From assembly GCA_003336485.1 (NCBI GenBank), contig QENH01000187.1, positions 1 to 42,993 of the forward strand: DNA of 42,993 nucleotides. The letters are read 5' to 3'. Shown piece by piece: positions 32,585 through 42,993 of this stretch. The notes under the pieces were generated by a model that ran no database searches, was not told where the DNA came from, and saw nothing but the letters and a program-made list of their open reading frames with translations. A program made the translations under genes and the position numbers. The stretch's first letter is position 1, and each line of letters opens with the position of its first letter. The stretch is from Candidatus Methanophagales archaeon (lineage in GTDB: Archaea; Halobacteriota; Syntropharchaeia; Alkanophagales; Methanospirareceae).

Positions 32585-33694
32585 TCAACCCGTCCGGATA
32601 CATTTCGCTTCCTTAAGCGCATTGCTCAATATCTCCGTGGTTTCGTCCATAGTCTTCTTATCCACGGGATATGGCACACCATCTTTACCGCCAAATGCGA
32701 ACGAGAACTTAACCGGGTCCTGCCAGCTCGGCTCCTCACCATAGATCAACTCGGCAATAAGCGCTAATGCACGCACGGTCGCAGGCCCTATACCGTTTAT
32801 GCATAGGAACTGCTCATAATTCGCCGGCTGCTTGTCATAGGCTACACGAAGTGCATCCCAATTCACTCTTCGCGGTAACCGGTAAATAACGTCTGTTACG
32901 TTTTTGCATGTATCTGCCTCGTTTGAGGTCATATCAAACTCAGAAAGAGTTTTCTGACCGCTCTGTATCCGTTTTATACTGTTCATGTTGCTCTCAAGCT
33001 CTTTATATGCCCGCACTAATTCGTTCGGTTTGCTATTTGCAAGGTCTACAGTGGTATTTTTACAGCCCCCGCTCTCTTTTGATGTCAGATCGAGCACATG
33101 ATCCTGCAAAAAGCCGACTATACCCTGGTGTGGCTCTTCGTCATACCTCTTTACCGCGGAAGAGAGCCAATGGTATCGCCGGGCATAGCGGTTGCCGGAG
33201 TTCATCCCTTGCTGGATAACCGCCCATTCTCCTTTCTCTGTGACGAACATCGAATGATGATAGAGCTGATAACCATCCTGTACACATGCATTATCCACCT
33301 TTGCGGATATTCGACTTGCGTATTTCAACTCTTCTATCTTACAATCACTGAGCTTTAGCTTCTCGCCCATTGCATCTATGTCCGATAAGGTATTCCGTGA
33401 TGCTTTTCCTTTTCCTCCCGCCACTCCAATACCAAACTCCTCAGGGTCCATAACTGACTTCAAAACGCCGCAGACCACTGTTGTAGTTCCGCTGCTATGC
33501 CAGTCGTAAGCCAATGCACATGATAGCGATTGAAACCATAGCGGATCTGATAATTTCTCTATCGCACCATTAACACCATAATTGTCTACTAGCGTCTCGA
33601 AGATAGGATGAGCTAACTTTTTCATCCGCTTCACTAGCCAGTAAGGTGCTTTTCCGCCGTGAAGCGGTAAATCTACTGCGCCTCTTTTATTCAG
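32585..33694 (-). CDS. DUF763 protein with no standard start codon
   Basis: From ATG at 33625 the protein has 347 residues, but the same frame continues upstream with the conserved family N-terminus KRGAVDLPLHGGKAPYWLVKRM. Between it and the next in-frame stop there is no ATG, GTG or TTG; the only near-cognate is a CTG at 33694, giving 370 residues. The L15e stop (TGA, 33696-33698) is 1 bp away and GGGGAGGGG lies upstream, so coupled initiation at CTG is possible. DUF763 proteins contain a C-terminal helix-hairpin-helix, here FLCINGIGPATVRALALIAELIYG. The function is unknown; a nucleic-acid role is likely. Confidence 0.8.
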   Translation of the reverse strand: MNKRGAVDLPLHGGKAPYWLVKRMKKLAHPIFETLVDNYGVNGAIEKLSDPLWFQSLSCALAYDWHSSGTTTVVCGVLKSVMDPEEFGIGVAGGKGKASRNTLSDIDAMGEKLKLSDCKIEELKYASRISAKVDNACVQDGYQLYHHSMFVTEKGEWAVIQQGMNSGNRYARRYHWLSSAVKRYDEEPHQGIVGFLQDHVLDLTSKESGGCKNTTVDLANSKPNELVRAYKELESNMNSIKRIQSGQKTLSEFDMTSNEADTCKNVTDVIYRLPRRVNWDALRVAYDKQPANYEQFLCINGIGPATVRALALIAELIYGEEPSWQDPVKFSFAFGGKDGVPYPVDKKTMDETTEILSNALKEAKCIRTG

Positions 33695-33695
33695 C

Positions 33696-34226
33696 TCAGC
33701 GAACTAAACCCCTCCCCTTTTTTCCCGCTGAGGTAAGCCCTCTAAAAACCCTTCGTGTATTCGCGGGATTCGTAACCCAATTCAGATTCTTATCCGATTT
33801 TATCACAGGATTAGTAGGCTCGACGAGGATTATTTCATACCATCTCCTTTTTCCATCCTCCGCCACCCAATAAGAATTAAGGACCTCCATGTTTGGATAT
33901 TTTCTTGATGTTCGCTCTTCTGCAATCCGCTGCAAGCTCTTCCCAGGCGTCAATTTATGTACGCCCATACCTTTAGTTGTCCTACCATGTTTTGGCCGTG
34001 ATTTCCTCCGCCCGCCTCTTCTTACCTTTGCTCTAACTATGATGATGCCCTGTTTCGCTTTATAGCCTAAAGAACGAGCCCTATCAAGTCTCGTTGGCCG
34101 TTCTAATCTTAGAACTGCTGGCTCTCTTCGCCATACCACTAATCTTTTCAGCCGGAGTTCTCGCATATGTGCTGCTGTTGGCCTCTTCCACGTATCGCTT
34201 ATATATCTATAAAATGACTTTGCCAT
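33696..34226 (-). CDS. rpl15e: 50S ribosomal protein L15e
   Basis: The 176-residue basic protein matches archaeal/eukaryotic L15e: [46 protein letters not shown], and [30 protein letters not shown]15e is an early-assembly protein of the large subunit that contacts 23S rRNA. The C-terminus is a basic [14 protein letters not shown]. It is transcribed with DUF763, whose reading begins next to its stop codon. Confidence 0.96.
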   Translation of the reverse strand: MAKSFYRYISDTWKRPTAAHMRELRLKRLVVWRREPAVLRLERPTRLDRARSLGYKAKQGIIIVRAKVRRGGRRKSRPKHGRTTKGMGVHKLTPGKSLQRIAEERTSRKYPNMEVLNSYWVAEDGKRRWYEIILVEPTNPVIKSDKNLNWVTNPANTRRVFRGLTSAGKKGRGLVR

Positions 34227-34345
34227 TTTTTCTGTTCTCCTTGAATTTTAATAATATAAGAAAGGGAAATAAAGATATATGCTATGCTGTTATTCTATAA
34301 CTACTTGGATAAAATACTCGATACGGGTAACAAGTAGCGCAGTAA

Positions 34346-34836
<491 letters not shown>

Positions 34837-34854
34837 ATCAAATACGAGGTCGTG

Positions 34855-34940
34855 GCCGAGGTAGCTTAGCGGACTAAAGCGCCGGCCTTGAGAGCCGGTG
34901 TCCCACAAGGGACACAGGGGTTCGAATCCCTTCCTCGGCG
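34855..34940 (+). tRNA. tRNA-Ser (anticodon UGA)
   Basis: The 86-nt gene has acceptor GCCGAGG/CCTCGGC, anticodon arm CCGGC-CTTGAGA-GCCGG with loop CU-UGA-GA, a long variable arm (GTGTCCCACAAGGGACAC) and T-arm GGGTTCGAATCCC. The discriminator is G. CCA is not encoded. UGA reads UCA (and UCG by wobble or modification). Confidence 0.95.
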
Positions 34941-34993
34941 TTCGCTCAGGGTGTAACTAACACTATTATCACGCAGGTGTAAAAGTAAAAAAA

Positions 34994-35419
34994 ATGGATG
35001 AATATATCAAATTCTTAGATAGGGCTTTGGAGCAATTGCCGAGTACAAAAACTACTGATTCTCGTTTCGCTATACCACAACCAAAGGTATTTGTAGAGGG
35101 CAAGACCACGATATTCGACAATTTTGATGCTATCTGCAATTACATAAATCGAGAGCAGGAGCATGTAATGAAATTTTTGTTGAATGAACTAGGGACAGCG
35201 GGCAAGATAACAGGCGATAGAGTGATTTTCCAGGGTAGATTCACCACAGCCGAAGTAGAGCATCAAATTCAGCGCTATTTGGATGAATATGTACTGTGCT
35301 GGGAGTGTAAGAAGCCAGATACACACTTTACGAAGATGGATCGTGTGTGGGTGCTGAAATGTGATGCATGCGGGGCGACTCGACCCATAGTAAAAAGAAA
35401 AGGCATGACAGTCAAATAA
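34994..35419 (+). CDS. eif2b: Translation initiation factor aIF2 subunit beta
   Basis: The 141-residue protein matches archaeal aIF2-beta, a partner of aIF2-gamma and -alpha in delivering initiator tRNA. The N-terminal helix (YIKFLDRALEQLP) binds gamma. The central domain has GDRVIFQGRFTTAEVEHQIQRYLDEYVLC, and the zinc ribbon is CWECKKPDT...CDACGATRP. It starts 53 bp after tRNA-Ser. Its end overlaps the end of the marker-12 gene on the other strand by 8 bp. Confidence 0.96.
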   Translation: MDEYIKFLDRALEQLPSTKTTDSRFAIPQPKVFVEGKTTIFDNFDAICNYINREQEHVMKFLLNELGTAGKITGDRVIFQGRFTTAEVEHQIQRYLDEYVLCWECKKPDTHFTKMDRVWVLKCDACGATRPIVKRKGMTVK

Positions 35420-36377
35420 TCTCTTTTTCTACTTCTATGCCTAATATCTCCCTCTCGCCGTAGAAGACGTCCTTAGCTATTTCTGCACAGCCTATTGCAG
35501 CACTGTACCTTGTCAATGTCCTACTTTTAACATCCAAAAGTTGATTTATTCTCGCCTTTATGCCCTCCTTTTCTCCCTCAGTGCCGGTCAAGAAAACTTC
35601 ACAATTGGGTGCATCGTAATCTCGCATGAGAACGCGTATCGCGGAAATCTCCATTGCAACAAACAAAGACAATGCATCAGAAAACAACGCCTCGTCCTTT
35701 TCTTTCTGCCAGCTCTTACGTAAGATGCCGGCATTCGAGAAAGCTTCGTTTGCGCTTAGCTCACCTTCGTCAATTGATCTCAAAAGCTGAAGGTCAATTG
35801 GACCTTGATACAAGCCCGGTGCGAGGACACATGCATCTATCGCCCCTATTATTCTCCCTTTTGCAACAGCCATCGTAACGGTATTAGAGCTGATGTCAGA
35901 GAAAATGAAGTTCTCATTCCCTGCTTTATATATGTTATACGCAACACCCACCTTTTCCGGGCTCGCGCAATGGGAAAAGAACTTCATTCGCGGATCTATT
36001 TTTTCGCTCCCTGCATGTATGCCAGGTATCAGTATCGTGGGTATTCCTGCATCTTTTATCGCATCAAACACCTTAGTGCCACCACCGATCCTTGCACCAG
36101 CCCCTTTTTCACTTTTTAGCCCTCTATTCTGTACCTTTTTTATATTCTTTATAATGGAAAAATCATCACCCATCGAATAAGTCATGGCCGTTAATTTTAG
36201 CTCTTCTATATCTAATCCAGCCTCTATCGCCCTTAATATCTTCTCGCCGCTCATCTCTGCGGCTGTCTTTCGCGAAAGCTCGAAAACCGATATAGCGCGC
36301 CTGTTTCCATCTTCTAACCCTGCGAACCTTATTCCGACAGTACCATGATCTACGCCCACGAAAGTAGTATTAGACAT
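35412..36377 (-). CDS. ASKHA-fold protein, probable methanogenesis marker 12
   Basis: The 321-residue protein has the actin/sugar-kinase fold (VGVDHGTVGIRFAGL, phosphate-1 loop; ISSNTVTMAVAKGRIIGAIDA; FLTGTEGE). Sequence and length fit the family called methanogenesis marker protein 12, found in methanogens and methanotrophic archaea but of unknown substrate. DUF1464, a related ASKHA family, is the alternative. It is the last gene of the minus-strand run rps2, MEMO, RPA-like, egsA, UPF0179. Confidence 0.75.
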   Translation of the reverse strand: MSNTTFVGVDHGTVGIRFAGLEDGNRRAISVFELSRKTAAEMSGEKILRAIEAGLDIEELKLTAMTYSMGDDFSIIKNIKKVQNRGLKSEKGAGARIGGGTKVFDAIKDAGIPTILIPGIHAGSEKIDPRMKFFSHCASPEKVGVAYNIYKAGNENFIFSDISSNTVTMAVAKGRIIGAIDACVLAPGLYQGPIDLQLLRSIDEGELSANEAFSNAGILRKSWQKEKDEALFSDALSLFVAMEISAIRVLMRDYDAPNCEVFLTGTEGEKEGIKARINQLLDVKSRTLTRYSAAIGCAEIAKDVFYGEREILGIEVEKEII

Positions 36378-36414
36378 TGTTTTAGAAGACCTATGCTATA
36401 CAGCCACGAATCAC

Positions 36415-36870
36415 CTATTTGCGTTCTCGGAGCATTTTCACTACTTTTAACGTTCGCCCTTTTTTGCATGCCACACTAGTATCATCGGTCACTTCTATTA
36501 TAGTACAATTATCCCCTTCTCTCAGACCCGCGGGGTGGCAAGAGTCATAGTGCACGCAATCTGTTTCTTCGCATTTCGGTGACGTAAACACGATTTTAGA
36601 ATTTTTGAAAGCGAATTTAGCTTCTATCGCTACCTTTACAGGTGGTTCTATTACTTCTACTACACATACGCCATCTTCGTGGATATAACAGTCATGCGTT
36701 ATCTCATCTCTTACTTTCTCTATCCGATATCGCCTGTCAATCGCGAGGGTCATGCAAGAATGTTTCAACTTGCACAGATCGCATCTCTCAGAGAGCCCTA
36801 AAAAGAAGAACTCTTCTCCTACTTTTGCATATTTTGCACCGATTAATGTTACTATCCTTCCTTCTTCCAT
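36415..36870 (-). CDS. UPF0179 cysteine-rich protein
   Basis: The 151-residue archaeal protein is of unknown function. It has conserved Cys sets: SERCDLCKLKHSCMTL near the N-terminus, and KCEETDCVHYDSCHPAGLREGDNC in the middle, which may bind an iron-sulfur cluster or zinc. The C-terminal VACKKGRTLKVVKM is typical. The gene lies 2 bp after egsA and is likely co-transcribed with it. Confidence 0.88.
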   Translation of the reverse strand: MEEGRIVTLIGAKYAKVGEEFFFLGLSERCDLCKLKHSCMTLAIDRRYRIEKVRDEITHDCYIHEDGVCVVEVIEPPVKVAIEAKFAFKNSKIVFTSPKCEETDCVHYDSCHPAGLREGDNCTIIEVTDDTSVACKKGRTLKVVKMLRERK

Positions 36871-36872
36871 CT

Positions 36873-37952
36873 TTATCCGGTCACCTCGGTAGCGAGTGCA
36901 AGTCTTTCTGCCGCTTCATGTGTGAGTCCCAAATCGCCTAATATCGTATACCTGCCCGGATTTATCTCATGAGCGTGTGTCAACGCTTCCACTATCTCTT
37001 CATCTTTAACGCCTAATTCTTTTGCGGTCGTTGGAGCGCCTATCTTCTTCAGCACTTCTCGGATCTGCTGCCAGTTATTGCCATACAAGTAGGTCATCAT
37101 TATGGTACCGACACCGCATTGTTCGCCATGTAACGCGTGTTTTTCCGCTATCATATCCAGAGCATGACTGAATTTATGCTCTGAGCCAGAAGCAGGTGCG
37201 GATGATCCTGCGATGCTTATTGCAACACCACTGGAGACCAATGCCTTTACCACCGTCCCGGTTGATTTTTCATCTTTTTTCATTATCTCATTGACGTGCT
37301 CCATAATCATATTTGCAGTCATCTCTGAGAGGGCCGCGGCGTAACTGCTGAATTCCGCGTTCCTTATGCGGTCTGCAAGTTGCCAATCCCGGACAGCAGT
37401 ATAGTTAGCAAGAATATCGCCACAGCCCGCAGCAGTAAACCTGTAAGGGGCCGAAGCTAATATGCCTGTATCGGCGACAACTGCCAGTGGTGCATGCGTC
37501 TGAATGGAAACAGGACTATTGCCCCGATCCTTGTCCTTTATAGATGCCCTTGGCGATGCTATTCCGTCGTGAGAAGCGATAGTAGGAACAGCGATAAATG
37601 GTACGTGGAGTTCAAAAGCAGCTATTTTACCTGTATCTATTTTAGTTCCTCCACCCACGCCGAGCATGAACTCAGCTTTATCTTCCAGAGCCTTTTTTTT
37701 CACGCCTTCTATGTTTTCCCTATTTATAGAACTCACTTCTACCAGGTTGATTTCGTATCCGGCATCAGATAAAATCTCAAGCACACTCTCTCCCGCTATC
37801 TTTCTTGTCTTCCTGCCTGTAACAATAATGGCTTTTTTACCCATATCTAACTGCTTACACACTGTACCTATCTCTTGTAGCACATCATGACCAATCAGAA
37901 CCTCTCGCGGTAATTGCATCCATTTCCCTTTTTCTATCAATTCCACAGTCAT
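36873..37952 (-). CDS. egsA: sn-Glycerol-1-phosphate dehydrogenase
   Basis: The 359-residue NAD(P)H enzyme converts dihydroxyacetone phosphate to sn-glycerol-1-phosphate, the backbone of archaeal ether lipids. Motifs are the nucleotide site GVGGGTKIDTGK (about 98-109), VPTIASHDGIASPRAS and the metal ligands in AAGCGDILANYTAVRDW, HKFSHALD and HGEQCGVGT. The start codon overlaps the stop of the RPA-like gene (ATGA). A hallmark archaeal gene. Confidence 0.96.
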   Translation of the reverse strand: MTVELIEKGKWMQLPREVLIGHDVLQEIGTVCKQLDMGKKAIIVTGRKTRKIAGESVLEILSDAGYEINLVEVSSINRENIEGVKKKALEDKAEFMLGVGGGTKIDTGKIAAFELHVPFIAVPTIASHDGIASPRASIKDKDRGNSPVSIQTHAPLAVVADTGILASAPYRFTAAGCGDILANYTAVRDWQLADRIRNAEFSSYAAALSEMTANMIMEHVNEIMKKDEKSTGTVVKALVSSGVAISIAGSSAPASGSEHKFSHALDMIAEKHALHGEQCGVGTIMMTYLYGNNWQQIREVLKKIGAPTTAKELGVKDEEIVEALTHAHEINPGRYTILGDLGLTHEAAERLALATEVTG

Positions 37953-38716
37953 CCTTCTACAACCTCCAGCACTCCTGTCTCAGGTGCATAGCAGTGCCCG
38001 CCCTCAATAAGCTCGTCAATTATTTCCTCTACCCACGCTTCCTCTAACCCTTTCTTCATAAGCTCTTTTATTAATTTATCATGCTCCATACACTTAGTAT
38101 TTTTTAATAGCTCTAATATCATCTCCCTCGTCGTTTTACTGTGATTCTGCCACACGCCTTTTACCGCCGTTATCGCCATCTCCGCTAGTTCATCCAGTTT
38201 GTCATCACAAATCGCATAGTGCTCCTGCGCTTTCATAAAAGCTTCCTTTTTTACATCATCTTCAGCAATGGTGGAGCTTTGCCACTCAAAAGACCGGTTT
38301 CGGAGCTTTTCTATCCGTTCCATTGTCCTCTTTGCCGTGGTTAGCACCCAATTATTTCTTACGTTCTCCTCTACCACCTCTACCTCTTCAGCCAGTACGC
38401 TAAAGTCCCTTGTACCTTCACGTGTATGCAAGATACCGCTAAAAGCTATGAAGTCTCTTTTATCGACTGTATTTGTGGTCCCATATTGTTTATTTGTATA
38501 GATGTTAAGAGCGGATGTCAAATCGTTTATTTTTAGCCTAGCTATATTCCCCCTTTTCTCTACTTCTTCCACTTCTCCAACGCCAAAGAGTCTATCGCAT
38601 CTCGCACAGGTAGGGGTAATAATGGCCGTCATCCCATTTCCTTTTATTACATAGTCGCTCTCCGATAGCTCGTCAAAAAATACCCTACAACCGTACTTTG
38701 TCTTTTTCCTTCGCAT
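37949..38716 (-). CDS. RPA-family OB-fold protein (Rpa-associated)
   Basis: The 255-residue protein resembles the archaeal RPA-associated OB-fold family (COG3390): CRVFFDELSESDYVIKGNGM, TPTCARCDRLFGVGEVEEVE, ARLKINDLTSALNIYT and FIAFSGILHTREGTRDFSVLAEEVEVV form an OB fold. The C-terminal third looks like a winged helix (ELIEGGHCYAPETGVLEVV), as in RPA32-like subunits. Such proteins bind single-stranded DNA or the large RPA subunit in repair and replication. No RPA large subunit is nearby. Overlap with egsA indicates co-expression. Confidence 0.75.
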   Translation of the reverse strand: MRRKKTKYGCRVFFDELSESDYVIKGNGMTAIITPTCARCDRLFGVGEVEEVEKRGNIARLKINDLTSALNIYTNKQYGTTNTVDKRDFIAFSGILHTREGTRDFSVLAEEVEVVEENVRNNWVLTTAKRTMERIEKLRNRSFEWQSSTIAEDDVKKEAFMKAQEHYAICDDKLDELAEMAITAVKGVWQNHSKTTREMILELLKNTKCMEHDKLIKELMKKGLEEAWVEEIIDELIEGGHCYAPETGVLEVVEG

Positions 38717-38734
38717 GTCTCAAAAAACTAGGAA

Positions 38735-39535
38735 TTAAGAAAATGTGATGGCTGCGTATCCGACAACGCTGGACCGATCACCAGTGCTGTCTCCGCTTGT
38801 TGCGTATGACACTAATTCCCCTGCCCTTGCACCGAGTCTTTTTGCCGCATGCATCACTGCTGCTATCGGTCCAATGCCGCATGCTGTCACATTTCGTGCA
38901 TACACTCTATTGTAGAACTTAGATACATCTAACTCTTTTATCGCTTCGATTACGTATTCGTCCTTATCCCTTGCTATCCCTTCGGGTTCATAATGGGTAA
39001 AATCAGAAGATGCAAGCATAACCACTTTCTTATCCGTTTTTGCAATCGCGTCTGCTAAGTCATTTCCTACCTCTTTCGCAGTATCTTCATCGCTTAAACT
39101 CATGCAGATAGGGACGAAAGTGAATGTTTCATGAAAGAGGAATTGAAGAAAAGGGAGTTGAACTTCTATTGCATGCTCGAATCTATGCGCATTTTCATCG
39201 CGGTCTATAATCCGCGTTGGTAGTGCATCTACAAATGCTTCGTCTATATCTGCCGCACCTAAAGGCGTTTCCCAGGTCTCCGTGGAAACAGCAACGAGCG
39301 AACCTATTCCTTGATGGTTAGGGCCGATGATGACAAAGATGTCCGCGCCGGGTAGTTTGGCGTAGGCACTCGCAGCCACACTGCACGAATGCATATACCC
39401 TGCATGAGGTACTACCGCACCAATAACACGCCCCTCTTCTTCTCTCGTTATACCGACGAAGCAATCATTTAACTGCCTTTCCAAACCTGCTCTTTCACCC
39501 TCATAAAAGGCTCCCGCCACTACCGGTCTTCTCAC
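38735..39535 (-). CDS. MEMO1-family protein
   Basis: The 266-residue protein matches the MEMO/AmmeMemoRadiSam B family, distant from extradiol dioxygenases. It has RRPVVAGAFYEG, VVPHAGYMHSC, IIGPNHQG, RFEHAIEVQLPFLQ and MLASSDFTHYEP. The His residues of PHAGY, PNHQG and EHAIEVQ form the usual metal pocket. The start is GTG at 39535 with GGAGCTGAGAA before it. It lies just beyond the ACTAC repeat that separates it from rps2. Confidence 0.92.
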   Translation of the reverse strand: MRRPVVAGAFYEGERAGLERQLNDCFVGITREEEGRVIGAVVPHAGYMHSCSVAASAYAKLPGADIFVIIGPNHQGIGSLVAVSTETWETPLGAADIDEAFVDALPTRIIDRDENAHRFEHAIEVQLPFLQFLFHETFTFVPICMSLSDEDTAKEVGNDLADAIAKTDKKVVMLASSDFTHYEPEGIARDKDEYVIEAIKELDVSKFYNRVYARNVTACGIGPIAAVMHAAKRLGARAGELVSYATSGDSTGDRSSVVGYAAITFS

Positions 39536-39550
39536 TTCTCAGCTCCATCC

Positions 39551-39610
39551 ACTACACTACACTACACTACACTACACTACACTACACTACACTACACTAC
39601 ACTACACTAC
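39551..39610. repeat. Pentanucleotide microsatellite, 12 copies of ACTAC
   Basis: Twelve exact ACTAC units fill 39551-39610, including the rps2 stop codon (39607-39609) and most of the gap before MEMO. The run is perfect, hence young or slippage-prone. Confidence 0.95.
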
Positions 39611-40230
39611 ATATCAGCCTCGAAATCATCTACAGTGTAATTGAATATGAAACTTTCTTCTTTACCTACGCTACGAAGCCTCTCCCGCAACATTTCTCTT
39701 GCAAGCAGCCAATAAACAGTGGCAAGCGCTTTCCTACCTTTGTTATTCGTGGGAATGATAAAATCCAGCTCAGAAGTTGAATTGTTTGTATCGCATAGCG
39801 CCACGATAGGTAGGCCTGCAGCCACGCCTTCCCTTAATGCCTGCTCGTCTGTCATTGGATCCGTCACGACCAGTATGGCAGGCTCAGTGAAGTACTCACA
39901 TCCGGGATTCGTTAACGTTCCTGGTATGAACCTCTTGACTATCGCAACAGCCCCTGTAACCTCTGCGAACATGCTCACTGGATGATGTCCATATTCTCTT
40001 GAAGATACGACCAATATGGAGGACGGGTCATAATTTGCCAAAAACCGTGCTGCTGACTTCAGTCGATCATCTAAAGTTTCTATATCTAAGAGATACAAAC
40101 CGTCGGGTCTTGCCTGGTAGATAAATCTCTTCATATCACCTGTTTTTTGCTGCGTTCCTATATGAACACCACTGGCTAAGTAATCAGGACTGGGTATTAA
40201 TGTCTCCGTTTTTTCCGCTTCTTCTGCCAT
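39607..40230 (-). CDS. rps2: 30S ribosomal protein S2
   Basis: The 207-residue archaeal S2p has PSPDYLASGVHIGTQQKTGDM, FIYQARPDGLYLLDIETLDDRL, RFIPGTLTNPGCEYFTEPAILVVTDP and GLPIVALCDTNNSTSELDFIIPTNNKGRKALATVYWLLARE. It is a small-subunit surface protein near the mRNA exit. It begins the minus-strand run leading to MEMO and egsA. The last codon and stop run into the ACTAC repeat. Confidence 0.96.
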   Translation of the reverse strand: MAEEAEKTETLIPSPDYLASGVHIGTQQKTGDMKRFIYQARPDGLYLLDIETLDDRLKSAARFLANYDPSSILVVSSREYGHHPVSMFAEVTGAVAIVKRFIPGTLTNPGCEYFTEPAILVVTDPMTDEQALREGVAAGLPIVALCDTNNSTSELDFIIPTNNKGRKALATVYWLLAREMLRERLRSVGKEESFIFNYTVDDFEADM

Positions 40231-40278
40231 GTTTCTTTTACCTCATTGTATTAATCATAATACTGGCATAATATATAA

Positions 40279-42285
<2,007 letters not shown>

Positions 42286-42648
42286 TTTTGATTATCCACC
42301 CTTGGAATGTCTAAACTATCAATGCTAAATGAGAAGATGGTAAGAGGAAGATATACCGCGGTTATGCATATCCTTCCGGTTTAAGCTTTTTGTGTAGAAA
42401 GAATGAATTTATTTTAGAGATAGCAATTAATCGCTTAGAGATGAACTTGACTTTCGCCAATAGCGAAAAATTATACAGATATTCGTTTTTTATGAAGCGG
42501 TATATTTCGGTTTTTTGCAAAAATACGCGCTATCGAACGAGTTTTACTTTTCTTCTTCGCCCAAATCATATAGACTAACTTTTCGCTTACTACTTTTTGT
42601 TTTATACCTGTCTATATCTGCCAGATAAGGGGTTATAGCAATAAAAAC

Positions 42649-42664
42649 AGAAAGGTTTTTATAT
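42649..42664 (+). promoter_or_regulatory. BRE/TATA of the IS1634-like transposase
   Basis: AGAAAGG plus TTTTTATAT is a near-consensus BRE/TATA about 25-30 bp before the ATG at 42689, so the mRNA is leaderless or nearly so. Confidence 0.65.
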
Positions 42665-42667
42665 GCT

Positions 42668-42687
42668 ACAGACTAACTAAAGTCTGT
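42668..42687. repeat. 7-bp inverted repeat at the transposase start
   Basis: ACAGACT-AACTAA-AGTCTGT is a perfect dyad with a 6-bp spacer, between the TATA box and the start codon; an operator is plausible. Confidence 0.6.
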
Positions 42688-42688
42688 C

Positions 42689-42993
42689 ATGCATTTCGTG
42701 AAGAAGAAGGTGAAAGGTAAAACGTATCTATCGATAGGAGAAACGCATTGGGTGGACGGGAGGGCTAAAACCACCATATTAAAGTATCTTGGATCGGCAG
42801 AAAAGGTATATCAAATATTTCTGGGGCTGGATAAAGAAGAAACCGAATACCACCACAGATACCAATTTGCTGCGCCGCTGGCGCTACATCAGATAGCAGA
42901 GGAGATAAAGCTAATCGAAACAATCAACAGGCACACAAAGAAAAGGGAGCAGGGCTTCTCGGTCGGGGAATATCTTCACATTATTACCTTGAA
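42689..42993 (+). CDS. IS1634-like transposase, N-terminal part (cut by window edge)
   Basis: From ATG at 42689 the frame is open to the window end (about 101 residues): MHFVKKKVKGKTYLSIGETH, then WVDGRAKTTILKYLGSAEKV. This is the N-terminal pattern of IS1634/IS1380-type DDE transposases (K-TYL-I-E----G--K---LKYLG). The catalytic core lies beyond the window. It has its own BRE/TATA. Confidence 0.75.
   Translation, partial: MHFVKKKVKGKTYLSIGETHWVDGRAKTTILKYLGSAEKVYQIFLGLDKEETEYHHRYQFAAPLALHQIAEEIKLIETINRHTKKREQGFSVGEYLHIITL

Larger units (their letters stand above)
42286..42688. other. 400-bp intergenic region
   Basis: No gene is recognised. It holds a small hairpin TTTCGC-CAATA-GCGAAA (42452-42468) and, at its end, the promoter and dyad of the transposase gene. 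Confidence 0.5.

Noticed and set aside
39551-39610. Short tandem units as a CRISPR array
   Set aside because: The units are 5 bp with no spacers; a microsatellite explains them.

Overview
This window is most likely chromosomal DNA from a methane-cycling (methanogen-related) euryarchaeon; an ANME-1/Methanophagales-like organism is my best guess, made by inspection only. Archaeal hallmarks are: BRE/TATA promoters; LSm, L37e, L15e, S2p and aIF2-beta; sn-glycerol-1-phosphate dehydrogenase for archaeal lipids; an archaeal RNase P RNA; FtsZ plus CetZ; Thi4; and an ASKHA protein that looks like methanogenesis marker 12. Several genes are more typical of bacteria and suggest transfer: NAD-dependent DNA ligase and diaminopimelate dehydrogenase.

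Layout. 1-5100 is accessory DNA: the 5' part of an IS481-like transposase gene, a 1023-residue secreted surface protein (seven-repeat propeller, beta-helix, CFI-box C-terminus) and a decayed IS1-like element with terminal inverted repeats. 5120-9400 holds an isopropylmalate-type dehydrogenase, a VapBC toxin-antitoxin pair with a third winged-helix gene broken by a TGA, a collapsed MNT-HEPN pair and a GXGXG protein. 9500-12917 holds a TPR protein, an unknown protein and RNase Z, whose end meets the RNase P RNA gene (rnpB, minus strand) tail to tail.

13232-18550 is a tubulin-superfamily cluster. FtsZ runs leftward. A rightward operon encodes a coiled-coil protein, a PRC-barrel protein, a true CetZ and a membrane-anchored surface protein, followed by a winged-helix gene. 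Then come tRNA-Ser(GCU), a divergent cis-prenyltransferase, a secreted tandem rhodanese and an orphan BtuD/FecE-type ATPase with an extra C-terminal domain.

22400-25560 is a divergent pair: a TrpD-like phosphoribosyltransferase overlapping a zinc dehydrogenase, facing a fusion of a ribbon-helix-helix domain with an AIR-synthase-like domain. A perfect palindrome lies between them. A degenerate group II intron follows and truncates a DUF1670 gene. 26800-31100 carries hisF, ddh, a UDP-sugar dehydrogenase and a cysteine-type Thi4. 31500-33700 has a sortase-type surface protein with a C10 tract and a DUF763 gene without a normal start codon.

33700-42300 is a core block: L15e, LSm-L37e, tRNA-Ser(UGA), aIF2-beta, marker 12, UPF0179, egsA, an RPA-like OB-fold protein, MEMO and S2p, then ligA. 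The window ends inside an IS1634-like transposase gene. Two families of short dispersed intergenic repeats recur across the window. The most promising candidates for undescribed systems are the CetZ/PRC-barrel operon beside FtsZ and the RHH-AIRS/TrpD-like/dehydrogenase unit.
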